Below, one piece after another: positions 52,701 to 64,000 of a stretch of DNA of 64,000 bases (the first letter of the stretch is position 1; each line of letters begins with the position of its first letter). Under the pieces are notes generated by a model. That model was not told where the DNA came from. It saw only the letters and a list, made by a program, of their open reading frames with translations, and made no database searches. The DNA comes from Halocaridina rubra (taxonomy: Eukaryota; Arthropoda; Malacostraca; Decapoda; Atyidae): assembly GCA_037179515.1 (NCBI GenBank), contig JAXCGZ010007682.1, positions 51,001-115,000 of the forward strand, given 5' to 3'. The translations under genes and the position numbers were made by a program.

Positions 52701-55700
52701 CTGGTTGAAAAAGAATTTATGCTTTTATTTTGTCATAGTTTACTAAAATACTTTCATCTCCATGGCACTGTCAATATTGTAAATGTTCAAACACGCCCAA
52801 TAAAGTAATCCTTGAAGTCCTACAATACATATACCTTTTTCCGAGAGGCACAGTCATAGCTTCTCCATTTGGCATGGAGATATTTTCTTGAGTTGAGGCA
52901 TCAGCTGCTAAAAAATCCAGGATAATGATGTCCTGAAGAGGTTTGTACTGTCTGTAATATTGTTAACATGTTGGAGACAATTTATACTATGCATATGTAT
53001 TACGTTTTACATGATCTTATGTCAATAACAATACCATCCAGATACTTTTCATAAATTCAGTGAACCATATAGCATAGGTAACAAGTATAAATCAGTCTAT
53101 GTATCTATGTACAAGAGCCATATCCCCCCTTGTAAAGGGGTGCTAACCATACCTAAAACTAACTCCAGCCAGGTTCATCATGTATTTGCTAGCAACAGTT
53201 GATGGTTTGTGGTTATGCTTATCCGAGAGGAATATAACCTCTTTGATACCTGCTTGGATTATCAACTTTGCGCACTCGTTACAGGGAAACAATGCCACGT
53301 ACATAGAACAGCCAGCCAAATCAGCACTATTCTTGTTTAGTATTGCATTCATCTCTGCATGACAAACTGAAAATGACCATATAAGGTGACATTTATAATT
53401 TTTTACCTGAGCCATATTTCACTCAAGCCAAAGGGTTGTCACAATTCAGTACAAAATGAAAATATATATATATTTTTTTTTAATTCACTAGTGATGATAA
53501 TAATAATACTGATGGCATATGTTATAATATTATTGTCTAAAATATCTGATACTATTGGATAAAAGGCAAAAATACTGAAGAATGCATAAGAATACTGAGG
53601 ACATATCAGCCATTACCTCCTTATTTAAGTGTACTAGTTCCTACACAGGGCTTACAATTAAATCTTTAATTTAGACGACCACTCCATGTCTGAAAAATGT
53701 TGATGAAATTGTACTACATACATAAAATAACAATTCCACACCCCTTCCGTAAAGGCAATACATAATTATACATAAAAGGTAGGCAAACATGATCATTTAT
53801 GAAGAAATATTGTGTTGGGGGATGGAAAATAAAATTTTCAATAGTGAACTGTGGACAGTGCCCTTAAAAATGATTGCATGACAATACTAGATAACTTTTC
53901 ATGAAACTTTACAATGAATATCACTAATTTTTTTGTATAAAATGGTGTGTTGATGACGCATGTGTAAATCATATTGACCTCATCAAGGGAATGCTCTGAT
54001 CACAGTACTCAGAGGATCTCCCATGAACAAATAATATATGATTTCCACACATAAATCATCATCATCTTTCTCTGGCTGCAGATGGCTTAAATCTTAGAGG
54101 AAGTATTTTAGGAATAATATGTAAGTTCAAATTAACTTTCATAAAATCGTCAGAATATATATATCCATATTATCTGGGCATTTATTTGGAAAGAATGAAG
54201 AAATACAATTTTAAAAGCTTTATAATCAACTTGGCTTCATTTTTTAGATATAGACAAAAAGTAAATAACACGTTTTTTAATAATATTTTATTAATTACAG
54301 TATATACATCCCATATTCAAGAGGGCCTATGTTCAAGGAAAGAATGATGTTCATAATGAATTACATATGCTTTGGAACTGGCCACTAAGCCAGCCATTTT
54401 TTGAAGATATTATTGCCAACAGAATAGGCATAAAATGATAGCCAGTTGACTTAGTTAAGTTTAGAGTTTCTGAATACTTAAGATCCCCTACTTACAAAAA
54501 TCAGTTACGTACATTCACAGATACGAACAAAACCCTACCCATTATCTACTCATGTATTAATGTATGTATTACTATGCTGTACTGCATTATTACATTATTA
54601 CTATTGTATCATAGTTCATTAATGCTGCATTCTTTATGTTCTATGTAGTAGTTAAGTCTCTTTGCTCTAAGGACTGTACAATGCTGCATCTGTATGTACT
54701 ATACAGTACTTTTTTTTTTTTTACCTAAACGCAACTTACAAACAATTCTACATATGAAAGGACTTCTGGAACCTAACTCGTTCGTAAGTTAGGGAGTGTC
54801 TGTACTGACTAAATGATAATGTAAGCCTACTTTAAAACTAGTGGTTGCCCTGTAGGTTCAGTCGAGACAGATGAATTATTCAGAGGTCTAAGTACAAACT
54901 TCTGACTCGGTACAAATAATCAATAGCCACATCTCAAATCCAATGAAGTTTCCTCTATCAAGTCATGGTCTCTATGACATAATGTGGATGTTGTAAATGA
55001 AGTTATATATACATTATGCAGTTCCAATGATGAGGGTTATCTCATTATGTATTACGTTTTACATGATCTTATGTCAACTAACAGTACCATCCAGATACTT
55101 TTCATAAATTCAGTGAACCATATAGTATATGTAACAAGTTCCTAAGTATTTGTCTTAAAAATATAAATAGCAAAGGAAGTCATGCAAGTATGGCACTGTA
55201 TAATAATCAATGTGACAGCCTAGCATGGCAAAAGTGATACATTCCCTAATCGAATGCATATTACATGTTTAAAAACTTGCCTCTTAGTAATTAATTATCA
55301 CTTATTAATAAAGGTAAGGTTGGGAAAACACCCATAAAACAGTCATACACTAAACACCATATGAATAATGAAGGAATGACATAGAAAATTCAAATAGGGC
55401 AAAATTCGCTGCCTCAGACTGCCACCTCTCCAATAGTACTAATGTAAGTGTAACTACTGTTAAATGACATACTTACGCAACAATCTACAAAGCATAAAAG
55501 GGCACTGAAGTCATGCAAGCTTACCATATATATATTTAGTGTTTAATGGATCACTGCCATCTTTGCACCAAGGCAGATCATCATCACTAATGCCAATTGG
55601 CATACCATTATATCCAACACCCACAATTTTCTTCTCTTTATTCACAATACAGGCACCTACTTGTGAGCATGGGTCTTTACTTCTCATGGCTGTTAAAAAG

Positions 55701-57656
55701 GCCACAGCCATAAAATAGTCGTCCCAGGATAGGTAGTTCTTCCTTTTGCCTTGAAGTTCTCTGAAATATCATTTCATTGGTATATACAGAAATACGGTCA
55801 CAGTACTGTAACAAATATGCATTCATAAAATATAAAGAAAAGCTACCTTTAATGTCCCTTCACTGCGATGACATTTTGTAAATACTAAAACATGTTGATA
55901 ATAATCACTTATAAAAGACACAATTATGATACAGAACAGAAACAAAGGTTTAAAAAAACCTATTTTAAATTAAGATTCTTGATGATATGCATGACATATT
56001 ATTTTGTATGAGTGTTTAAAGTATAACACAAAGCATAAACTGGACTTAACTTACAGAAAATGTAAAAGAAAGTGCAATGACTTATATAAGAACACATTTT
56101 AACTTCATTACTGCATGAACATTTAATTATTGCAACTCACTTGTTATCACACAAAGCTTATGCAAAGAGAAAGAAGGCAAAAGACTGCAAAGTACTCACT
56201 CAAGTTTCAGGTATTTTAAGAAATTACTAATATCTGTGCTTCTGTCCTCTGCTATTGATTCTGCTGCAGATATAGATGTCTCCATTGTCAAAATACTATG
56301 ACTGTATTCTACCTACAATATATGAATATGTAATTAGTACAAAATTTTATATTAAAAATAAGTTGTTTCTGGATCCAAGCACTCCAAACCCAAAATACTG
56401 TATCCTGTATTAATATTAACCTGACCAAATATATTGAGGGGTATTCAACAGCCATGGCTAGTACAGTGGTAACGCGCTGGCTTCGCATTCACGAGGTCGA
56501 AAGATCGGTTTCCGTCCAAGACTGAGAGTTTAAGTTGTTTCCTGGCAGGTACTGTTGTGGTTGGGCACCACAGTGGGGGGTTGGGGCTTGCCCCGGCTGA
56601 CAAATACCCATTGTATAATGGAAATAAAGGTTTATTATTATTATTATTATTATTATATAAGCACAAGTAGTCTTCCTACTCTAGAACAAGATACAACTTG
56701 AAAGACTCAATTTTCCAACTTCAATTATTAATATTATATTCAAAGTTTTTATTTTTAATTGATCTTGATCACAGACTTTCTTTTTCTTTTACTAAATATT
56801 ATATTGATTAGTAAAATCATTAAAATTAGACCCCGCAAAAAAAATTCCCAAAGCACACCTCTGAACCTTTTGCAGTGCACCAGTTCTTTTACTGCATAAT
56901 AGTAGATTCTATCTTGAAGGCCTGGTGATAATGATAAAAGTCAGCGGAAACATCAAAAACTACGAAAAAATTTCTACTAATTGCTTAATTCCCCGATAAC
57001 GTTTTATGAACAAGTACAATTCTTATCTCTTTCACTAGATTTAGAGAATATCCTCTGAAGTATGAAAGCAGCTGACAATAGAACTGTAGGAATCTATGAA
57101 CAGTGCCTTTGCAGAGGTAATTTTCGAAGAACATGAAATCTCAAATATTTTGACAATATTTGTGCTGACATTGGGTCCTGTCCAGAATGATGCAGAACAG
57201 TTTTACATACTTAGGAACAGGATTTCTTCCATAAGCCAGAATTTAAAAGTGTTGGATTTACGAGCTAGCATCAAACACTTCCTTGCATTCATTGTTGGGA
57301 TAAACTTTATCAGCAACAGTATACAAAATAATTTTTTTTTTTTAAAGCTCTTACAATAAGCTTAAGGGTGCATACATGAAATATTGGGTTTGTTACTGAC
57401 TTGTCTCAAGAACTTATTGGTGCCAATGGCTCATGGGGGTTTTAGGCTCCTAGATGGTACAAGGGAAATCGTTTAGATGGGGTGAACAATCTTACCTAAC
57501 CCAAACTAATATAAATTTTATAAGATTAGCCCCTACCTGGGGGTGTAAGAGTAAATATTTACCTAAATTACTTACAAAATGCTCCAATGCACGATAAATA
57601 ATATCCAAAGCTATTTGCGCATGGGAGTAATCGATTGAGACAAATGTACCCAGCAT
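49720..57656 (-). CDS. DCTD-like: Two-domain (tandem) deoxycytidylate deaminase, about 431 aa
   Basis: Nine proposed exons on the minus strand: 57656-57576, 56312-56200, 55760-55525, 53366-53153, 52951-52835, 52613-52514, 51788-51653, 51282-51069 and 49804-49720 (stop at 49722-49720). All borders are GT-AG; the total of 1296 nt is in frame. Domain 1 (about residues 68-229) and domain 2 (about 256-420) each show the dCMP deaminase signatures YFMA, MRSKDP or LRSKDP, VGACIVN, GYNGMP, LPW, CHAEMN (H146/E148; H335/E337) and LFPCNEC (C172/C175; C361/C364). These supply the zinc ligands and proton shuttle, and domain 2 follows domain 1 at an offset of 189 residues. dCMP deaminase makes dUMP for thymidylate synthesis and is normally one domain of about 180 aa. 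Exon 5 ends domain 1 ([13 protein letters not shown]), then encodes a linker and a basic entry to domain 2. The first exon is the least certain: translation could instead begin at the ATG at 56285. I see no sign of decay in either domain. Confidence 0.85.
50018..50180 (+). repeat. Dispersed repeat R3, copy 2
   Basis: AGCAGGATGGTCACATATAC, ACAAAAGAATCG and GCATCAACATACCCTGG match 39445-39600. Lies in the last intron of the dCMP deaminase gene. Confidence 0.6.
53420..55520. other. Intron 3 of the dCMP deaminase gene
   Basis: AT-rich, no SINE or exon-like block. A short duplication of TATTACGTTTTACATGATCT..TCAGTGAACCATATAG occurs here (55049-55130) and in intron 4 (52998-53075). Confidence 0.6.
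56451..56656 (+). mobile_element. SINE-2-related copy with TAT-repeat tail
   Basis: The head GGCTAGTACAGTGGTAACGC and the body GGGCACCACAGTGGGGGGTT match the 47063 copy in reverse. The 3' part differs (CCATTGTATAATGGAAATAAAGG) and ends in TTATTATTAT repeats. It sits between the first two exons of the dCMP deaminase gene. Confidence 0.78.
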
Positions 57657-58199
57657 GATTACTTAAACGGCAAATATATTCTCTAGTTTTACTTTTGTAA
57701 CAATATGAGACCTACCTTATTTTTACTATGTCTTGAATGAACAATAACAGAGATTTAGAGATCATAAATAAGCGGACGACCTTTCCCGCATTCTCTGTGT
57801 TTATATTTTCAAATTCTTTCAAGTGGATTTTACGGGGTCACGAGATGCGTAGCAGTAGCACGTGGTCTATCTCTATTACTCCTCATAACAATGATAAAAG
57901 TAGAAATGATAATAATTATACTACTAATGATAATAACATTAATAGTAATAATCATAAGTTCTGGTACACAACATTCTCAACAATAAGGAAAGAAATCATG
58001 AAAAAATTTGTTTTTTGAAGTGGATGTTAAATTGAATTAATGTATTATCGTCCTCACCATTGGAAGTATCAAGTGATTCTGTTTCTAATAAGTATTTTGT
58101 ATGTAGTTTCCAGTCTTAATTTCTGAAAAAGTATAATATTACTCATAAATATATATTTGTGGATGCCGACACTAATATTATATCTTTTCAATGTTTAGT

Positions 58200-58615
<416 letters not shown>

Positions 58616-58748
58616 TGAGCCAACCTACTACATGATATTTAATATAACCATTATTTTACTGAATACATACGTGTTAAGGGCAGATTTACTTCTAATACAT
58701 AAGAATAGGGGACACTGCAACATGCCTACTGGCACACACGAGGCAGCT

Positions 58749-58918
<170 letters not shown>

Positions 58919-59126
58919 TGTGTGTGATAGATCAGCTTTTTGAAAGAAGAAAGGTCATAAAAATAAGGAAAACAGGAGGGAAAGAATTCCAAGAGTCTGA
59001 AAGTGGATCTAAGGAACCGACCAATCCGCGAGCTACAAACCTCCTCATAGTACCTAAGTGATGAGGCTACTTGGCGTGTGCTACACGGTCTCTCCAGCAT
59101 AGGAAGGAATAATTTTTCTTCTTCTA

Positions 59127-59212
<86 letters not shown>

Positions 59213-59247
59213 CATTATACTACTACTACTACTACTACTACTACTGC

Positions 59248-59332
<85 letters not shown>
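59127..59332. repeat. Compound (TTA)n-(CTA)n-(TAA)n microsatellite
   Basis: TTA to 59210, CTA 59219-59244, TAA to 59332. TTA and TAA arms are complementary (hairpin-capable). Confidence 0.97.
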
Positions 59333-59336
<4 letters not shown>

Positions 59337-60129
59337 TTAATTAGATAATGATGATGCATTGAGTATTCAGATAGAAAGACTGAAGACCTACTGTCAGGAA
59401 ATAAACATTTGTTATTTTAAACAGCTTATAAATTTATATATACAGAGAGCAAAGCTTGGCAGAAATCCAAAAGATTATATTGACCGCTAAGAAAATGGAA
59501 AGAATTGATTTGGCAAGTACTTTCGATTTTTTTTTTATATAAAACCACTATCGTAGCCATATTCTTCGCTCTGCCCATATTCTTTCGTTTTTTGATTATA
59601 TCGTCACATTTGGTGGTTTGGAGATTTGAACGCCGCGCCCTCTCGCCATTTCGCGTGTAACCTCTCGTTCCGGGCGAGAATGTCTGGAGTCGATGTACAC
59701 TTTGGATAAGATGTTACTGAATTTTTCACTTCTCTTTCATTATCCAATGACATGACGCAAAACGTACATATATCATCTCGCAGAGAAGTAAATACCTTAT
59801 TTATATGAAAATTATTAATAATAGGTAATTAATAGGATGGGTTTTGGATTAATAGGAGAGTGTATTCTCGCCGTACATGGCAAGAATAGCGTCCTAGGAT
59901 GGTGGGTGTGTGGGTCAGAGGGAAGGAGCTCGAGCGGCTGAACCGTCTCCAGTCCAGGGCAATTTCCGAGTCGTCAGTCAGATTGTATACGCCAGTGAGA
60001 GTGCGTGTATGTGTGAAATTCTTTTCAGTAAAGCAAATATAAATGATAAAGATTAAATCATATTGAATGCACTCGCACATATCTCCTTCACTAGTGCTTA
60101 AGGTTGAATAAGGTGCAACGGAAGCGGCC

Positions 60130-60399
60130 ATGCCCGTCGAAAATGACTTAGCTCTTCAGAATGGCCAACAGGACACAGGAGGAGGCGGCGGCGGCGGCGG
60201 TGGAACAGACAACGGCAGATCCACCTCTGAAAACCCCACTGTTATGGAACAACAACAACAACCTCAAGATCTACAACCCACACCTAACGCCACTACAACC
60301 ATAGTGAATGGAACCCATTCTAAAGTATCGCCTAATACAACAACTACAGTAGACGATCCTACAGGACAACAGGATTCCTCTCCCAGAGATGCTAAAAAG
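60130..60399 (+). CDS. First coding exon of an unidentified gene (low-complexity N-terminus)
   Basis: The ATG sits in a good context (gcggccATGCCC) after about 170 bp of leader-like sequence. Ninety codons run to a splice donor (AAG|GTAAAT at 60400), ending in phase 0. The peptide begins MPVENDLALQNGQQD, then has a nine-Gly run (GGC/GGA codons), a QQQQ tract, and Thr/Asn/Pro-rich sequence. It looks like a disordered N-terminal tail of a larger protein whose later exons lie right of the window or remain unrecognised within it. Codon use is mixed and the run is not a simple microsatellite frame, which supports coding. A TCAGTC initiator-like motif is at about 59975-59980, and a CpG-richer stretch lies at 59625-59680. 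I do not recognise the family. No domain can be assigned. Confidence 0.55.
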
Positions 60400-60637
60400 G
60401 TAAATGAGAAAAAAAAATAATATGCATACAGTTCATTACGTTCAAAATGGCTTCGGGGATTTGAATTCATGATGGTGTCACCATTTTACGCAGGGGGAAA
60501 TGAGCAGGCAACATTCATGATTTAATGCAAGGTGGTTGGTTTTGGGCAGCAGTGCCAGGAATTTCAAGGGACTGCTTCACTTGACTTCAACAATTCGTTG
60601 TTTTCGTTGTTCTTCAAATCGTCTCGTTGACGTCTCA

Positions 60638-60642
<5 letters not shown>

Positions 60643-60731
<89 letters not shown>
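60643..60731. repeat. (AT)n microsatellite
   Basis: In the putative first intron of the gene starting at 60130. Confidence 0.97.
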
Positions 60732-60732
<1 letters not shown>

Positions 60733-61037
60733 CGAATGTCAAGCAATTTCAGTGAATTTCTGAAATTAGAAATTATTAACATTATTGTTATCTTGTAATG
60801 TGACACCATTCTTGTTACACTTAACAGGACGTGTCCGAAATCAAACCGAGATAAGTCATTCATTTCTGTAGATTATTATTTTTTTATTTTATTCAAGGCC
60901 CTATTTTATTAATGGGTGGGCTTTATAGGATTCGTTTATTGGCAGCTTTTTATATTTTTAAAAGTAGGTAGGGATGCATAGCTATTATACTTTTTTTAAT
61001 TCTTTTGCAATCGACATGTTATTTAAACCCAAGTTAC

Positions 61038-61038
<1 letters not shown>

Positions 61039-61090
<52 letters not shown>

Positions 61091-61098
61091 CTCTCAGC
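61039..61098. repeat. (CT)n microsatellite
   Basis: CT array with one slip near the end; a (GA)n array is at 61552-61591. Confidence 0.96.
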
Positions 61099-61548
61099 TA
61101 ATTAAGAATCAAATTAGACCTGTAATGCTCAACAAAGTATGAGGGAAAATTTGATGTTGAAAAATACTTCTTCTAATTATATATGTTTATTTAACAAGAC
61201 TGATGACTCCAATGTAAAAAGTATTCTTAGAGTGTATTAAATAGTTTTGTAATAACCAATTTATCCTATTAAGTAATAACCCATCATAGGCCTTTGATTT
61301 TGTAAATACGTTCATAGAATTCATGACGCAAGCATAATATACCCAACTCACCTTTATTATTATTATTATTATTATGATGGTATACACTTAATATTCTATT
61401 TACTTTATATTTATTTCAAACAACACTTATAATTTTTGTATACCAGAACCCAGGACCATATAGGACACAGCCCAGAACCTCGGGTGCACTAATGATTATA
61501 TGTAATCCAATTAGATACGTGGGTATAATGTTACCAGTAGACTTACTT

Positions 61549-61551
<3 letters not shown>

Positions 61552-61591
<40 letters not shown>
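61552..61591. repeat. (GA)n microsatellite
   Basis: 40-bp GA array. Confidence 0.96.
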
Positions 61592-61594
<3 letters not shown>

Positions 61595-62187
61595 TAACGG
61601 GATATTGTAAGGTAGTCTAAACATCCTCATGTTGCATACTAACTTTTATATGGCCAGTTTTTTTTTTTATTATGTGTATATTTTTGGATCTTTATATTTA
61701 AATTGAGGAATAATGCTGAGTTTGATATGCACAGATTTTATTATTATTATTTGGCATGGGAAAATAGAATACATATTCACTATTTGCCGTAGGAAGAGAC
61801 TAAAGAAGATAGAGATCTGTGTACATGCAATCCCACCCTCAGGATGTCTTCTAAAATAAGTAATGATAAAAGCGATTGGTACGGACAAGGTCTGACAAAG
61901 CCTTTTCACCTGAGTTCTTTTGTTACATTTGGGACCACTGATTTATATGCTGGTAATAGATTTTTTTAAATTTACCAAGCCAATCCCCGGGTGCTAAGTG
62001 TTCATATTATAATTATAATAATAATAATTAGGCCAAAGCTAGTTATTATTTATATATCATGGGTAGATCATATTCCAAATCGTGAGAAAATTATTTAAGT
62101 TTCGTAATCTTCTTGTGTGAGTTTTTGTTATTTTTTTGTTTCTTTCTGTATTTCATATTAAAGAGTTTAATAAATTTTTTATTTCAT

Positions 62188-62269
62188 AAACGCATCTGAC
62201 GCGGTTCTGTGTATGGCTAGGATCCCGTACGGGATCCTAGCCATACACAGAACCGCGTCAGATGCGTTT
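62188..62269. repeat. Perfect 82-bp palindrome
   Basis: Two 41-nt arms centred on CCCGTACGGG pair without a mismatch, from AAACGCATCTGACG to CGTCAGATGCGTTT. A third, slightly diverged half-copy follows directly (62272-62315), and the outer ends ATTTCATAAACGC (62181) and GCGTTTATGAAAT (62315) are again inverted repeats. Confidence 0.95.
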
Positions 62270-62585
62270 GTGATCCTAGCCATACACAGAACAGCGTCAG
62301 ATGCGTTTATGAAATCCATTTGTGTGTCTAGCTAGCTAACAGTATGGTATCCTAGGTTTACACTGTTTAAGAAATCGGGCCAAAGACTCGAGCAATTATT
62401 CAAATGCCACTGAGGTTCCAGTGTATACAAATATTCTTAATTACACAGTCAGTTATTACCAGAGTTGTGAAAGTGGTAATTAAGTGGTGTTGAGTGTTTT
62501 TGTGAACGTATATTATTCAGTTCTCAGTCCGCTTTTAAGTGTTTTTCGTTTCTTAGTTTCATTATTCTCTCCGACTCTGCACTAC

Positions 62586-62824
62586 TAAACTACTACTGCT
62601 ACAGTTAAATTGAACTACTACTACTAATAATAATAATAGTAATATTACTAGTACTACTACTAATACTAATAATAATAATATTACTAGTACTACTAATACT
62701 AATAATAATATTAATAGTACTACTACTACTAATGATATTACTAATACTACTAATAATAATATTACTAGTACTACTACTAATAATATTACTAGTACTACTA
62801 CTGGTAATAGTAATGTTAATGAAT
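62586..62824. repeat. Imperfect ACT/AAT trinucleotide array
   Basis: Interspersed ACT, AAT and ATT triplets with local inverted repeats around ATTACTAGTACTACT. The long open frame on the minus strand here (Val/Leu-rich) is a repeat artefact. Confidence 0.93.
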
Positions 62825-62948
62825 ATGCACCCTGATTAATTTTTATAACATTACTTTGCCAATGCAAATTTTCCCTGAAAATCAGTGAACCAGTAACTTT
62901 CATCTAGTAGAATTCGCTAATGGTAAAATATTAGTGATCTAACTTAGT

Positions 62949-63150
62949 TGTTGTTGTTCCGGGTTTACGTCACGGACTCCCTTTTCTGCCAAGGGCTAGG
63001 ACGGTTGCCTCCTTGCGAAGGACTTGTTTTGGCAGATGTAATCCGTACCCTGAGTGCATTCCCTTGCTAACCTGAGACCGTGACGGGGCGCGAACTCTCG
63101 ACCTGACGCCTCAAAGTCGCGGACGCTACCGCTTGAGCCACGGTGACTAC
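62949..63150 (-). mobile_element. SINE-1 with 20-bp target duplication
   Basis: Full-length copy flanked by perfect 20-bp repeats of TATTAGTGATCTAACTTAGT (62929-62948 and 63151-63170). A GTTGTTGTT-like tail complement (CAA repeat in element sense) separates the 3' end from the duplication. Confidence 0.93.
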
Positions 63151-63741
63151 TATTAGTGATCTAACTTAGTGCCAATACTAACAGGAACTCTCTTATTCAA
63201 ATATCATCTTGCCAATGCACAGGAATTTTAAGTTAACCGTTGAAAGTACATCCCTCCCCCTTCTTCTCTGCTACTACTCCCCTCTTCTTCATAAACACAC
63301 ACACACACACGGATTGAGGTTCTTGAAATTGCGTTCATGATCACTTGGTTTGCATATCATATAGAATTTTATGTAACGTTTTTAGCAGCTATTAATAGTG
63401 CTCTCTTAGTCCACGAATTTGGCATGAAGATATCGGAACTCTTGCATGCCCAATACTCAATACAGCCATTTTTTTTAATCCATAAGTACCAGCGCTAAGG
63501 CCTTTGGGCTGATGATAAAATAATGGTTATTATTATTATTATTTTTACTTTATTATTTCTTTGTGCAATCATTACATATTAGATCGTAATACCAGCCAAT
63601 AAAATAAGGCAAAACAGAAACCAGGTCATGTAAAGCGCGATGCACGTTTGATGAATTATAATTACATTTTACGAAGTGAAAGAGACGTATGTTTAGAATT
63701 AAAAGAAAAAGAAAAAATTAGTATTATATCATAATCGTAGT

Positions 63742-63931
63742 CACCGTGGCTCAAGCGGTAGCGTCCGCGACTCTGAGGCGTCAGGTCGAGGGTTCGCTCC
63801 CCGTCACGATCTGAGGTTAGCAAGGGCATGCACTCAGGGTAACGATTACATTTGCCAAAACAAGTCCTTAGCAAGAAGGCAACCATCTTAGCCCTTGGTT
63901 GAAAAGGGAGTCCGTGACGTAAAACCGGAAC
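63742..63931 (+). mobile_element. SINE-1, full length
   Basis: Intact tRNA-like head (CACCGTGGCTCAAGCGG and GGTCGAGGGTTCGC) and end (TCCGTGACGTAAAACCGG). Flanks share an imperfect duplication around TATTATATC, suggesting a target duplication. Confidence 0.87.
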
Positions 63932-64000
63932 CTATTATATCTCATAAGCACTGTGGGTCAAGAACCCGGAGGTTAGACAATGCAGCTGGATAAATAGCTG

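Noticed and set aside
57096..57359. 87-codon plus-strand ORF in intron 1 of the dCMP deaminase gene
   Set aside because: No family resemblance. Composition is like the surrounding AT-rich intron.
62562..62903. 113-codon minus-strand ORF, Val/Leu-rich, resembling a membrane protein
   Set aside because: Produced by an imperfect ACT/AAT trinucleotide array. The hydrophobic composition is a translation of the repeat.

Overview
The window looks like nuclear DNA of a decapod crustacean, possibly penaeid-like. The basis is spliced genes with GT-AG introns, extremely dense and long microsatellites (AT, GA/CT, CA and AAT arrays of 80-200 bp), tRNA-derived SINEs, LINE and LTR retrotransposon debris, and arthropod-type proteins. 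The taxon is inferred from genome texture plus protein families, not from a marker gene. I see no bacterial operons, rRNA genes, convincing tRNA genes or CRISPR arrays.

Four spliced protein-coding loci can be supported, plus the first coding exon of a fifth. Three tandem paralogues of the EndoU (poly(U)-specific endoribonuclease, XendoU/PP11) family lie on the minus strand. Gene 1 (668 to 14180) runs off the left edge of the window. Gene 2 (36219-39755, 347 aa) and gene 3 (40692-43708, 354 aa) are complete, with signal peptide, two somatomedin-B (SMB) domains and a catalytic EndoU domain. Intron phases are the same in all three; gene 1 appears to lack the SMB exon.

Also on the minus strand, 49720-57656 encodes what I read as a single 431-aa polypeptide with two complete deoxycytidylate (dCMP) deaminase domains. 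They are joined by an exon that carries the last strand of domain 1, a linker and the entry to domain 2. All nine exons keep frame, and both domains retain the zinc and catalytic residues. The usual enzyme has one domain. This is the most interesting protein in the window. At 60130-60399 on the plus strand is a first coding exon (Gly/Gln/Thr-rich, ending in a splice donor) of a gene I cannot name.

Between EndoU genes 1 and 2 lie two long LTR retrotransposons of one family in opposite orientation: 15828-23930 (+, 8103 bp, 722-bp LTRs, target duplication CTGT) and 24523-32126 (-, 7604 bp, 811-bp LTRs, target duplication AATA). They are 592 bp apart, so together they form a roughly 16-kb imperfect inverted repeat. 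Neither shows reverse transcriptase or integrase. The second carries a 249-codon ORF of unknown function with a C-terminal part that faintly resembles a BEN domain. A decayed LINE reverse transcriptase follows at 32400-33660.

The rest is dispersed repeats: a tRNA-derived SINE with about ten copies (SINE-1), at least three other SINE-like families, a Harbinger-type MITE, several minisatellites, a perfect 82-bp palindrome, and many microsatellites whose open frames are not genes.
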